Assembly (NCBI RefSeq): GCF_001457475.1
Contig: NZ_LN831029.1
Coordinates: 5,518,001-5,582,000 of the forward strand
Direction of reading: 5' to 3'
Length of the DNA: 64,000 nucleotides
Origin: Achromobacter xylosoxidans
Lineage (GTDB): Bacteria > Pseudomonadota > Gammaproteobacteria > Burkholderiales > Burkholderiaceae_B
Numbering within the stretch: the first letter of the stretch is position 1; every line of letters starts with the position of its first letter. The translations under genes were made by a program, and so were the position numbers. The notes under the pieces were generated by a model. The model worked only from the letters and a program-made list of their open reading frames with translations. It ran no database searches and was not told the origin of the DNA. Below, piece by piece: positions 17,801 to 26,776 of the stretch.

Positions 17801-18442
17801 GCCGAAGATCTGCACCTCGACGTGGCGGGCGTTGTCCACGTAACGCTCGATGAAGGCGCCGCCGTCGCGGAAGAAATGCTCGCCCATGCGCTGCACACTG
17901 TCGAACGCCACCGTCAGTTCGGCCTCGTTGTCGCACCGCGACAGACCGATGCCGCCGCCGCCCGCCGTGCTCTTGAGCATCACCGGATAGCCGATGCGCT
18001 CGGCCTGTGTCAGCGCCTCGCCCAGGCTGGCCAGCAGGCCCGTGCCGGGGGTCATCGGCACGCCGGCTTCGGCCGCCAGTTCACGCGAGCGGTGCTTCAG
18101 GCCGAACTCGCGGATCTGCAGCGGCGTGGGACCGACGAAGGCGATGCCCGCGGCCTCGCAGGCTTCGGCGAACTCGGCGCTCTCCGACAGGAAGCCGTAG
18201 CCGGGGTAGATGGCCTGCGCGCCGTGCTCGCGCGCGGCCGCCAGCAACAGGTCGGTGCGCAGATAGCTGTCGACGGCCTTCTCGCCGCCCAGCGCCACGG
18301 CCACGTCGGCCTCGCGCACATGGGCGGCATTGCGGTCGGGATCGGAATACACGGCAACGCTGCGGATGCCCAGGCGTTTGAGGGTACGGATGGCGCGGAC
18401 GGCGATTTCGCCACGGTTGGCGATGAGGACGGTATCGAACAC
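14807..18442 (-). CDS. uca: Urea carboxylase (biotin-dependent)
   Basis: 1211 residues, full length. Order of domains: biotin carboxylase (1 to about 450; [14 protein letters not shown] ATP-grasp loop, [36 protein letters not shown]), carboxyltransferase halves of the KipA/KipI (AHS2/AHS1) type (about 460-1060; [27 protein letters not shown], then [20 protein letters not shown]), and a C-terminal biotinyl domain with [10 protein letters not shown], biotin Lys near residue 1169. It converts urea, bicarbonate and ATP to allophanate. Guanidine carboxylases are close relatives, but the divergent urea transporter and the absence of the usual UAAP partner genes favour urea. Only 26 nt separate it from atzF. 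Confidence 0.93.
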   Translation of the reverse strand: [1211 protein letters not shown]

Positions 18443-18468
18443 GGTTCGGCTCCCAGGGGCGATTGGAT

Positions 18469-20298
18469 TTAGCGGGGGGTGGCGTTCAGGCTGGCGAGAT
18501 AGGCGCGCCAGCCGCCGAAGGCGGTGATGTCGCGCGCGCCCTCCAGGCCTCGCGGCTCGCAGATGAAGCCCTTGACCTGGCGGCCGTCATGCAGCGTCAA
18601 GGTGCCGATGCCCAGCGGCGCGGGGATCTCGGCCACGAAGGCGCCGAACGCCGCCAGCGGGATGTCCCACAGCTCCACCTCGATCGGCGCGCCGCTGTCG
18701 GACTTCACCAGCCCCGGCTTGGGCGGCGTGGTGTTGGCCAGCGCGTAGAGCCGGTAGTCGGCGGCGGTGCGTGTCTTTTCGACCAGCACCGCGCGGCGCG
18801 AGGTCAGCTGATGGTTCAGCGGCATGCCGGTCAGGTGCGCGCCCACCACGGCCACGCGCAACAGCCCGGGGTCGGCGGCGGTCGGCCCCATGGGCGGCAG
18901 CGGCCGGCCCGTGGCGCCCAGCGGCAGTCCGCGCTGCGCCTGCCATTGGCGGCCGAAATGCGCCAGCGCGCGGTCCTGCCACGCCATGCCGATCAGCGTG
19001 ATGCCGGCCGGCAGCCCGTCATCGCGCATGCCCGCGGGCAGCGCCAGCGCCGACAGGTCGGCGAGGTTGGCGAAGTTGGTATAGATGCCCAGTTGTGAAT
19101 TGAGCCGCACCGGATCGGCCTGCAACTGGGCGATGGTGTAGATCGACGGCGAGGTCGGCACCACCAGCGCGTCGAAGCCTTGCAGCGACTGGTGGATACT
19201 GCGCGTCAGCTCGGCGCGGCGGTACTCGGCCTTGAAGGCGTCGAGCGCGTCGTAGTGGACCGCGCCTTCGACGATGCCGCGCACCACCGGATGGATGGCT
19301 TCGGGATTGTCGCGCCACAGCGGCTCGACCGCGGCGAAGCGCTCGGCCACCCACGGCCCCTGGTACAGCAGCGCCGCCAGTTCGGCATAAGGCGCGAAGT
19401 CGATGGCCTGGACCTCGGCGCCGCCGGCCTTGAGCGCCTGCACCGCGGCCTCGAACGCGGCGGCGGCCTGGGCGTCGCCGAAGAACTCCAGCCGGTCGGG
19501 CACGGCCAGCCGCGGCGCGGCGGGCCAGGGCGCGGCGGCGCCGGCCGGCTGCGCGCGCGAATAGGGATCGTGTTCGTCATAGCCGCCGGCGATGCCGGCC
19601 ACGCGCTCGGCATCGTCCACCGTCAGCGCGAAGATCGACACGCAGTCCTGCGTGCGGCAGGCCGGCACCACGCCGGCGGTGCTGAGCCAGCCCTTGGTCG
19701 GCTTGAGGCCGACGATATTGTTGAACCCCGCCGGCACCCGGCCCGAGCCCGCGGTGTCCGTGCCCAGCGAAAACGCCGCCAGCCCGCGCGCCACCACCGA
19801 GGCGGACCCCGAGCTGGAGCCGCCGCTGATGTAGTCGGGATTGAAGCTGTTGGCCACCGCGCCGTGCGGCGAGCGGGTGCCGACCAGGCCCGTGGCGAAC
19901 TGGTCGAGATTGGTCTTGCCGATCAGGATGGCGCCGGCCGCGCGCAGGCGCCGCACCACGGTGGCGTCCTCGTCCGGCGTGTAGGCGAACGCGGGGCAGG
20001 CAGCGGTGGTGGGCCAGCCGGCCGCGTCGATGTTGTCCTTGATGGCGAACGGCACGCCGTAGAGCGGCAGGCGGGAACGATCGCCGCCGGCCGCGGCCAG
20101 CAGCAGGCGCAGGTCGTCGAGCTGGCGCGCCAGCACCGGCGCGCTGGCGCGCGTGATCCAGGCGTTGTCGGCCGGGTCGTCCGGCGCGGCGGCCAGGGGC
20201 ATCAACAGCGCTTCGGGCGTGGCCCCTTCCTGATAGGCCGACAGCCATTGCGCGATCGTCCAACCGAGCGGGCCCTGCTGCGTTGCTACGGCATTCAT
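18469..20298 (-). CDS. atzF: Allophanate hydrolase
   Basis: 609 residues from the ATG at 20298, preceded by AAAGGA at normal spacing. The N-terminal amidase-signature domain shows GVPFAIKDNIDAAG (catalytic Lys), GGSSSGSASVVA (cis-Ser) and the nucleophile region GTDTAGSGRVPAGF. The C-terminal domain after about residue 460 (VGAHLTGMPLNHQLTSRRA, KGFICEP) is characteristic of AtzF-type enzymes and distinguishes it from other amidases. It splits allophanate to 2 ammonia and 2 CO2, completing urea breakdown with urea carboxylase, the next gene. First gene of the minus-strand operon. Confidence 0.93.
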   Translation of the reverse strand: MNAVATQQGPLGWTIAQWLSAYQEGATPEALLMPLAAAPDDPADNAWITRASAPVLARQLDDLRLLLAAAGGDRSRLPLYGVPFAIKDNIDAAGWPTTAACPAFAYTPDEDATVVRRLRAAGAILIGKTNLDQFATGLVGTRSPHGAVANSFNPDYISGGSSSGSASVVARGLAAFSLGTDTAGSGRVPAGFNNIVGLKPTKGWLSTAGVVPACRTQDCVSIFALTVDDAERVAGIAGGYDEHDPYSRAQPAGAAAPWPAAPRLAVPDRLEFFGDAQAAAAFEAAVQALKAGGAEVQAIDFAPYAELAALLYQGPWVAERFAAVEPLWRDNPEAIHPVVRGIVEGAVHYDALDAFKAEYRRAELTRSIHQSLQGFDALVVPTSPSIYTIAQLQADPVRLNSQLGIYTNFANLADLSALALPAGMRDDGLPAGITLIGMAWQDRALAHFGRQWQAQRGLPLGATGRPLPPMGPTAADPGLLRVAVVGAHLTGMPLNHQLTSRRAVLVEKTRTAADYRLYALANTTPPKPGLVKSDSGAPIEVELWDIPLAAFGAFVAEIPAPLGIGTLTLHDGRQVKGFICEPRGLEGARDITAFGGWRAYLASLNATPR

Positions 20299-20312
20299 GC
20301 TGGAATCCTTTC

Positions 20313-20322
20313 TGGTATACAA
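20313..20322. promoter_or_regulatory. Putative GntR operator in front of atzF
   Basis: TGGTATACAA, read TTGTATACCA on the minus strand, is a near-palindrome of the TNGT..ACNA form bound by many FCD-domain GntR regulators (family knowledge). It sits 15-25 nt upstream of the atzF start and overlaps a possible -10. The regulator encoded at the end of this operon is the natural candidate to bind it. Confidence 0.5.
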
Positions 20323-20565
20323 GTACGGATTCCCAAGCAATACGCGTGCCATGTGCGCCGCGCCCGGCGTTTTCGCCCTGGACGCCGCGCGCCACGGCCT
20401 GGCCGCCTTCGCGGACAAGTCCGCGCGCGCACTCCCAGCGGGCAGCGGCCGCACCGGTTTTGTGCACGCGGCACCAGATTGAACCGCGGCGCGTCGCCCG
20501 TCCGCCCCCCCGCCTCCTCGCGCACACCCATTGCTCAATACAGCGCGCCGCCATCGCATCGCGGC

Positions 20566-20581
20566 TGGCACGGCTTTTGCT
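20566..20581 (+). promoter_or_regulatory. Sigma-54 promoter of urtABCDE
   Basis: TGGCAC, five bases, TTGCT: a full match to the -24/-12 consensus with GG at 20567-20568 and GC at 20579-20580 ten bases apart. Transcription would start near 20592, some 54 nt before urtA. Sigma-54 control fits nitrogen-starvation induction through NtrC. A GTGC-N5-GCAC dyad at 20462-20474 lies about 100 bp upstream, but its half-site order is not that of the NtrC consensus. The 347-bp gap otherwise shows no gene. Confidence 0.75.
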
Positions 20582-20645
20582 TTGACGTCCTGGTCACGTC
20601 CTTTCATCACCGGCGCCGCCGGCCTCTTCCCATCCAGGAGTCACC

Positions 20646-21899
20646 ATGAAACGCAGACTAGCCCTCAAGCAATTGACCGCCGCGAGCCTATTGGCCATGT
20701 CCGGCTGGATGCCGCAGCTGTTCGCCGCCGAAGACACCATCAAGGTCGGCATCCTGCATTCGCTGTCGGGCACCATGGCCATCTCGGAAACGTCGCTCAA
20801 GGACGTGGCCCTGATGACCATCGACGAGGTCAACGCCAACGGCGGCGTCATGGGCAAAAAGCTCGAAGCGGTGGTGGTCGACCCGGCCTCGAACTGGCCG
20901 CTGTTCGCCGAGAAATCGCGCCAGCTGCTGTCGCAGGACAAGGTGGCGGTGGTGTTCGGCTGCTGGACCTCGGTGTCGCGCAAGTCGGTGCTGCCGGTGT
21001 TCAAGGAACTGAACGGCCTGCTGTTCTACCCGGTGCAATACGAGGGCGAGGAACTGGAGAAGAACGTGTTCTACACCGGCGCCGCGCCCAACCAGCAGGC
21101 CATTCCCGCCGTGGAATACCTGATGAGCGAAGACGGCGGCGGCGCCAAGCGCTTCGTGCTGCTGGGCACCGACTATGTGTACCCGCGCACCACCAACAAG
21201 ATCCTGCGCGCCTTCCTGCACTCCAAGGGCGTCAAGGACAGCGACATCGACGAGGTCTACACCCCGTTCGGCCATTCCGACTACCAGACTATCGTCGCCA
21301 ACATCAAGAAGTTCGCCGCCGGCGGCAAGACCGCCGTCATCTCCACCATCAACGGCGACTCCAACGTGCCGTTCTACAAGGAACTGGGCAACGCCGGCCT
21401 GAAGGCCACCGACGTGCCGGTGGTGGCGTTCTCGGTGGGCGAGGAAGAACTGCGCGGCGTCGACACCAAGCCGCTGGTGGGCCACCTGGCCGCCTGGAAC
21501 TACTTCGAGTCGATCAAGAACCCGGTCAACGAGGAGTTCATCAAGAAGTGGAAGGCCTACGCCAAGGCCAAGAACCTGCCCAACGCCAACACCGTGGTCA
21601 CCAACGACCCGATGGAGGCCACCTACATCGGCATCCACATGTGGAAGCAGGCGGTCGAACAGGCCAAGACCACGGACGTCGACAAGGTGATCGCGGCCAT
21701 GGGCGGCCAGAAGTTCAATTCGCCGAGCGGCTTCGCCATCGAAATGGACAAGACCAACCACCACCTGCACAAGCCGGTCTACATCGGCGAGATCAAGGCG
21801 GACGGCCAGTTCAACGTGGTCTGGAAAAGCAAGGGCCCGATCCGCGCGCAACCGTGGAGCCCGTACATCGCGGGCAACGAAAGCAAGCAAGGCCTCTAA
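20646..21899 (+). CDS. urtA: Urea ABC transporter, substrate-binding protein
   Basis: 417-residue periplasmic receptor of the urea/short-chain-amide branch of type-I binding proteins. Residues 1-29 are a signal peptide (MKRRLALKQLTAASLLAMSG to LFAAED). Mature sequence has the UrtA pattern: TIKVGILHSLSGTMAISETSLKD, LIFAEKSR-like LFAEKSRQLLSQDKV, VFGCWTSVSRKSVLPVF, ENGLLFYPVQYEG-like NGLLFYPVQYEGEE and the AVEYLMSEDGG loop. First of five urt genes read from the sigma-54 promoter. Together with the divergent urea carboxylase and AtzF this assigns urea as ligand with good confidence. Confidence 0.95.
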   Translation: MKRRLALKQLTAASLLAMSGWMPQLFAAEDTIKVGILHSLSGTMAISETSLKDVALMTIDEVNANGGVMGKKLEAVVVDPASNWPLFAEKSRQLLSQDKVAVVFGCWTSVSRKSVLPVFKELNGLLFYPVQYEGEELEKNVFYTGAAPNQQAIPAVEYLMSEDGGGAKRFVLLGTDYVYPRTTNKILRAFLHSKGVKDSDIDEVYTPFGHSDYQTIVANIKKFAAGGKTAVISTINGDSNVPFYKELGNAGLKATDVPVVAFSVGEEELRGVDTKPLVGHLAAWNYFESIKNPVNEEFIKKWKAYAKAKNLPNANTVVTNDPMEATYIGIHMWKQAVEQAKTTDVDKVIAAMGGQKFNSPSGFAIEMDKTNHHLHKPVYIGEIKADGQFNVVWKSKGPIRAQPWSPYIAGNESKQGL

Positions 21900-21919
21900 C
21901 CGGAACCGGAAGCGCAGCC

Positions 21920-23551
21920 ATGCTGAATGCGGTCATCGCGAAATTCCTGCGTCATCTCCTGCTTGCATGGCTGCTGGCCACGCCGGCGCTGGCCGCCCAC
22001 GCGGCCGCATCCGGCGTGGACCCGGCGCTGCTGGCGCCGCTGGCCGGCGACGACACCGACGCCCGCCTGCAGGCCATTGCCGCCCTGGGCCAGCAGCCCG
22101 GCCCGGGCGCGGCCGCCGTGTTGCAGGCGCTGGGCAATGACCAGCTGTATGCGCTGCCGGACGGCCGCGTGCTGATCGGCGACGGCAAGGGCCAGGCCAC
22201 CGATCCGGCCACCGGCACGGCCCTGGCGCTGCCGCCCGAGGCCTCCTCCATCGGCATCAACAACCGCTTGCGGCGCGCGATCGAGGCGGCGCTGGCCGGC
22301 TCGCGCCTGTTCTCCGACAACCCGCAGGAACGGCTGGCCGCGGCCCGACGCCTGCAACAGACCGGCGATCCGGCGCGCCTGCCGCTGCTGGAAAAGGCGC
22401 TGGCCGCCGAAAAAGACCCGGCCGTGCGCGCCGCGCTGGAGATCGCGCAGGCCAGCCTGGAACTCAAGAGCGCCGACCCCGCCGTGCGGCGCCACGCGGT
22501 CGAGCTGCTCGGCCGCACCGACAACGCCGCCTTCCGGCCGACGCTGGCGGCGCTGACGCAGCAACAGGACGGCGTCTACGCCGAACCCGACGCCGGCGTG
22601 CGCGAGGCGGCCGCCAACGCGCTCAAGCGCATCGACCGCCACCTGGCCACCATCGAGTGGGCCGGCAACCTGTTCTACGGCCTCAGCCTGGGCAGCGTGC
22701 TGCTGCTGGCGGCACTGGGGCTGGCCATCACCTTCGGCCTGATGGGCGTCATCAACATGGCGCACGGCGAGCTGCTGATGATCGGCGCCTACGTCACCTA
22801 CCTGGTGCAGACGGCGTTCCGCGCCTGGCTGCCAGGCTGGCTCGACTGGTACGTGGCGGCGGCGCTGCCGCTGGCCTTCGTGGTCACCGCGCTGGTCGGC
22901 ATGGCGCTGGAACGCACCGTGATCCGCTGGCTCTACGGCCGGCCGCTGGAAACGCTGCTGGCCACGTGGGGCATCAGCCTGATGCTGATGCAGGGCGTGC
23001 GCACCCTTTTCGGGGCGCAGAACGTGGAAGTGGGCAACCCCAGCTGGATGTCCGGCGGCTTCACCGTGCTGGGCGGCCTGGTGCTGACCTACAACCGGCT
23101 GGTCATCATCGGCTTCGCGCTGTTCGTGGTGTTCCTGGTGTGGGCGCTGCTGAACCACACGCGGCTGGGCCTGTTCGTGCGCGCCATCACCCAGAACCGG
23201 CGTATGGCCGATTGCGTCGGCGTGCCCACCGGCCGCGTCGACATGCTGGCGTTCGGCCTGGGCTCGGGCATCGCCGGCCTGGCCGGCGTGGCGCTGTCGC
23301 AGTTGGGCAACGTCGGCCCGGACCTGGGCCGCGGCTACATCGTCGATTCCTTCATGGTGGTGGTGCTGGGCGGCGTCGGCCAGCTGGCCGGCACCGTCAT
23401 CGCCGCGCTCGGCCTGGGCGGCGTCAACAAATTCCTGGAGCCTTACGCGGGAGCGGTCATGGCCAAGATCACCATCCTGGTGCTCATCGTGCTTTTCGTG
23501 CAGAAGCGGCCGCAAGGCCTGTTCGCCCCGCGCGGCCGGAGCGTCGAATGA
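21920..23551 (+). CDS. urtB: Urea ABC transporter, permease UrtB
   Basis: 543 residues, typical for UrtB. Residues 1-30 are a signal peptide; about 30-240 is the UrtB-specific N-terminal region with HEAT-like helical repeats (DARLQAIAALGQQ, VRRHAVELLGRTD). The LivH-like permease follows, with about eight membrane segments, including the NMAHGELLMIGAYVTYLVQ motif and GVGQLAGTVIAALGLGG. Start at ATG 21920, 20 nt after urtA. Its stop overlaps the urtC start by 4 nt. Confidence 0.94.
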   Translation: MLNAVIAKFLRHLLLAWLLATPALAAHAAASGVDPALLAPLAGDDTDARLQAIAALGQQPGPGAAAVLQALGNDQLYALPDGRVLIGDGKGQATDPATGTALALPPEASSIGINNRLRRAIEAALAGSRLFSDNPQERLAAARRLQQTGDPARLPLLEKALAAEKDPAVRAALEIAQASLELKSADPAVRRHAVELLGRTDNAAFRPTLAALTQQQDGVYAEPDAGVREAAANALKRIDRHLATIEWAGNLFYGLSLGSVLLLAALGLAITFGLMGVINMAHGELLMIGAYVTYLVQTAFRAWLPGWLDWYVAAALPLAFVVTALVGMALERTVIRWLYGRPLETLLATWGISLMLMQGVRTLFGAQNVEVGNPSWMSGGFTVLGGLVLTYNRLVIIGFALFVVFLVWALLNHTRLGLFVRAITQNRRMADCVGVPTGRVDMLAFGLGSGIAGLAGVALSQLGNVGPDLGRGYIVDSFMVVVLGGVGQLAGTVIAALGLGGVNKFLEPYAGAVMAKITILVLIVLFVQKRPQGLFAPRGRSVE

Positions 23552-24671
23552 AGCAGACCGCGCTGACCGATTTCAACCTGCTGGCGCGCCGGCCCCTGTT
23601 CAATGGCCGCGCCTGGGCCGCGCTGGGCGCGGGCGTGCTGCTGCTGGCGCTGGTGCCGCTGCTGAACCTGGCGTTTCCCGCCGGCCATCCGCTGCATGTC
23701 TCGGCCTACGCGGTGGCGCTGCTGGGCAAGTTCATGTGCTACGCCCTGGCGGCGCTGGCGCTGGACCTGGTGTGGGGCTACGCCGGCATCCTGTCGCTGG
23801 GCCACGGCCTGTTCTTCGCGCTGGGCGGCTACGCCCACGGCATGTACCTGATGCGCGCCATCGGCCAGGACGGGGTCTACCAGAGCCGGCTGCCGGACTT
23901 CATGGTGTTCCTGGACTGGAAGGATTACCCCTGGTACTGGGCCTTCACCGACCACTTCGCCTACGCCATGCTGCTGGTGGTGCTGGTGCCGGGCGTGCTG
24001 GCGTTCGTGTTCGGCTACTTCGCCTTCCGGTCGCGCATCAAGGGCGTGTACTTCTCCATCATCACGCAGGCGCTGACCTTCGCCGCCATGCTGTTGTTCT
24101 TCCGCAACGACACCGGCTTTGGCGGTAACAACGGCTTCACTGACTTCAAGCGCATCCTGGGCTTCGACATCACCGCGCCCGGCACCCGCGCCGCGCTGTA
24201 CTGGATCACGCTGGCGGCGCTGGCCGGCGCGCTGGTGCTGGCGCGCGCCGTCACGCAGTCCAAGCTGGGCCGGGTGCTGACGGCGGTGCGCGACGCCGAG
24301 AGCCGGCTGCGCTTCATCGGCTACGACCCGCTCGGCTTCAAGCTGTTCGTGTGGACGCTGTCGGCGGTACTGTGCGGCATCGCCGGGGCGCTATACGTGC
24401 CGCAGGTCGGCATCATCAACCCCAGCGAAATGTCCACCGAGAACTCCATCGAGATGGTGATCTGGGTCGCCACCGGCGGGCGCGGCACGCTGATCGGCCC
24501 CATCATCGGCGCCGGCGCCGTGAACGGCCTGAAGACCTGGTTCACCAGCGTGCTGCCCGAATTCTGGCTGTACGCGCTGGGCCTGATCTTCGTGCTGGTT
24601 ACCCTTTTCCTGCCCACCGGCATCGTCGGCCTGGCCCGGCGCCTGGCCGCCCGCTACCAGGAGCGACGCGC

Positions 24672-24675
<4 letters not shown>
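23548..24675 (+). CDS. urtC: Urea ABC transporter, permease UrtC
   Basis: 375-residue LivM-type inner-membrane permease. About nine hydrophobic segments; the UrtC insert DWKDYPWYWAFTDHFAYAM and the motif GFGGNNGFTDFKRILGFD are diagnostic of urea permeases compared with branched-chain amino acid ones. Pairs with UrtB to form the channel. ATGA overlaps at both ends (urtB upstream, urtD downstream) show tight translational coupling. Confidence 0.94.
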
Positions 24676-25511
<836 letters not shown>

Positions 25512-25512
25512 C

Positions 25513-26211
25513 ATGCTGAACGTGAACACCATCGACCAGTACTACGGCGGCAGCCATACCCTGCGCGGCGTGTCGCTGGCCGTGAACCAAGGCGAATGCC
25601 TGGCGCTGCTGGGCCGCAATGGCGTCGGCAAGACCACCCTGCTCAAGTGCGTGATGGGCGTGCTGCCGGTGGCGCGCGGCGCCATCGATTTCGACGGCGC
25701 CGACGTCACCCGCCTGGCGCCGCACCAGCGCGCCGCGCGCGGCATGGCCTACGTGCCGCAGGGCCGCGACATCTTCGCCCGGCTCACGGTCGAGGAAAAC
25801 ATCCTGATGGGCATGGCCACCAAGCCGGCGGCGCGCGCGCGCCGCATCAAGGAGGAAGTGTTCGAGCTGTTCCCGGTGCTCAAGAGCATGCTGGCGCGGC
25901 GCGGCGGCGACCTGTCCGGCGGCCAGCAGCAACAGCTGGCGATCGCCCGCGCGCTGGTGGCCGAGCCCAAGCTGATCATCCTGGACGAACCCACCGAGGG
26001 CATCCAGCCGTCCATCATCAAGGACATCGGCCGCGTCATCCACATGCTGCGCCAGCGCGGCGACATCGCCATCCTGCTGTGCGAACAGTACTTCGATTTC
26101 GCCCGCGAGCTGGCCGACCGCTTCGTGGTGCTGTCGCGCGGCGAGGTGGTGGCCAGCGGCGACCGCGCCGCCATCGACGGCGAGGACGTGCGGCGCCATC
26201 TTTCCGTCTGA
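25513..26211 (+). CDS. urtE: Urea ABC transporter, ATP-binding protein UrtE
   Basis: 232 residues, LivF type. Walker A GRNGVGKTT, Q-loop YVPQGRDIFARLTVEENI, signature LSGGQQQQLAIARAL, Walker B LIILDEPTEGIQPSI and the H-loop position ILLCEQYFDFA, with Gln after Glu rather than His, as common in UrtE/LivF. The N-terminal VNTIDQYYGGSHTLRGV is typical of UrtE. Starts 1 nt after the urtD stop and ends the transporter operon. Confidence 0.94.
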   Translation: MLNVNTIDQYYGGSHTLRGVSLAVNQGECLALLGRNGVGKTTLLKCVMGVLPVARGAIDFDGADVTRLAPHQRAARGMAYVPQGRDIFARLTVEENILMGMATKPAARARRIKEEVFELFPVLKSMLARRGGDLSGGQQQQLAIARALVAEPKLIILDEPTEGIQPSIIKDIGRVIHMLRQRGDIAILLCEQYFDFARELADRFVVLSRGEVVASGDRAAIDGEDVRRHLSV

Positions 26212-26222
26212 AAAGGCTTGGA

Positions 26223-26228
26223 TATAAT
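26223..26228 (+). promoter_or_regulatory. Perfect -10 hexamer just before a start codon
   Basis: TATAAT at 26223-26228 is followed after 8 nt by the ATG of the DUF2946 gene. TTTCCG at 26201-26206 is a weak -35 at 16-nt spacing. If used, the transcript would begin within a nucleotide or two of the ATG and be leaderless. Confidence 0.45.
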
Positions 26229-26236
26229 GCGCCGTC

Positions 26237-26635
26237 ATGCACCTCGCCCACTTCCTGAACCGCGGCTACGCCTGGATCGCGCTGATCGCGATCCTGTGGG
26301 CGTCGCTGGTTCCGTCGCTGGCGCATGGCAATCACCTGCCCAATGCCAGCCGCCAGGTCAGCGTGGACTACTGCGCCCCCGAGGGCCAATCGTCCCTGAC
26401 CATCGAGGTGCAAAGCGATGACGGGGCCGGCGACCACGCCGCCCACCACGGCGACAGCAACCACTGCCCGTTCTGCCGCAACCCCCAGGCCGACCTCGGC
26501 CTCCCTCCCGCTCCCCTGACCGTGCTGCCGGCGCCCGCCAGCGGCGGCGTCACCTACCCGGCGCTGTTCTACCGCGCCTCGCACCCCCTCCACGCCTGGC
26601 GCGCGGCCCAGCCGCGCGCCCCGCCCGCGGCCTGA
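26237..26635 (+). CDS. DUF2946 family protein
   Basis: 132 residues. An N-terminal hydrophobic segment (AWIALIAILWASLVPSLAHG, about 12-32) serves as signal or anchor. Then comes the family core: VDYCAPEG and the His-rich HAAHHGDSNHCPFC, with Cys and His spaced for metal binding. The C-terminal tail is Pro/Ala-rich. DUF2946 genes are often found beside TonB receptors or copper genes; here a TonB receptor gene follows by 141 bp. Metal-related function is inference. Confidence 0.82.
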   Translation: MHLAHFLNRGYAWIALIAILWASLVPSLAHGNHLPNASRQVSVDYCAPEGQSSLTIEVQSDDGAGDHAAHHGDSNHCPFCRNPQADLGLPPAPLTVLPAPASGGVTYPALFYRASHPLHAWRAAQPRAPPAA

Positions 26636-26776
26636 TCGGCGCACGCGCCGCTTCCGCCCGAGCATTCGTCGCCGCCGACCGGCGGCGATTCCCGCAGAAC
26701 CCTCGTCCGCATCCCGGTGCCGCCTGCTAGCGCGGCGCCATCGCGGGCGCGCAGGCCGGCCCCGCCGGCGTGGACC

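Noticed and set aside
14807..18442. Guanidine carboxylase instead of urea carboxylase
   Set aside because: Guanidine-type loci usually carry UAAP partner genes and often a guanidine riboswitch. Here the divergent genes are a full urtABCDE set. I could not align the discriminating active-site residue by eye, so an alignment would be decisive.
16220..18472. A 750-codon frame antisense to urea carboxylase
   Set aside because: It mirrors a clearly real biotin carboxylase/carboxyltransferase gene and has no recognisable domain.
20462..20474. NtrC binding site (GTGC-N5-GCAC dyad)
   Set aside because: The half-sites are in the opposite order to the NtrC consensus GCAC...GTGC. The position suits an enhancer but the sequence does not.
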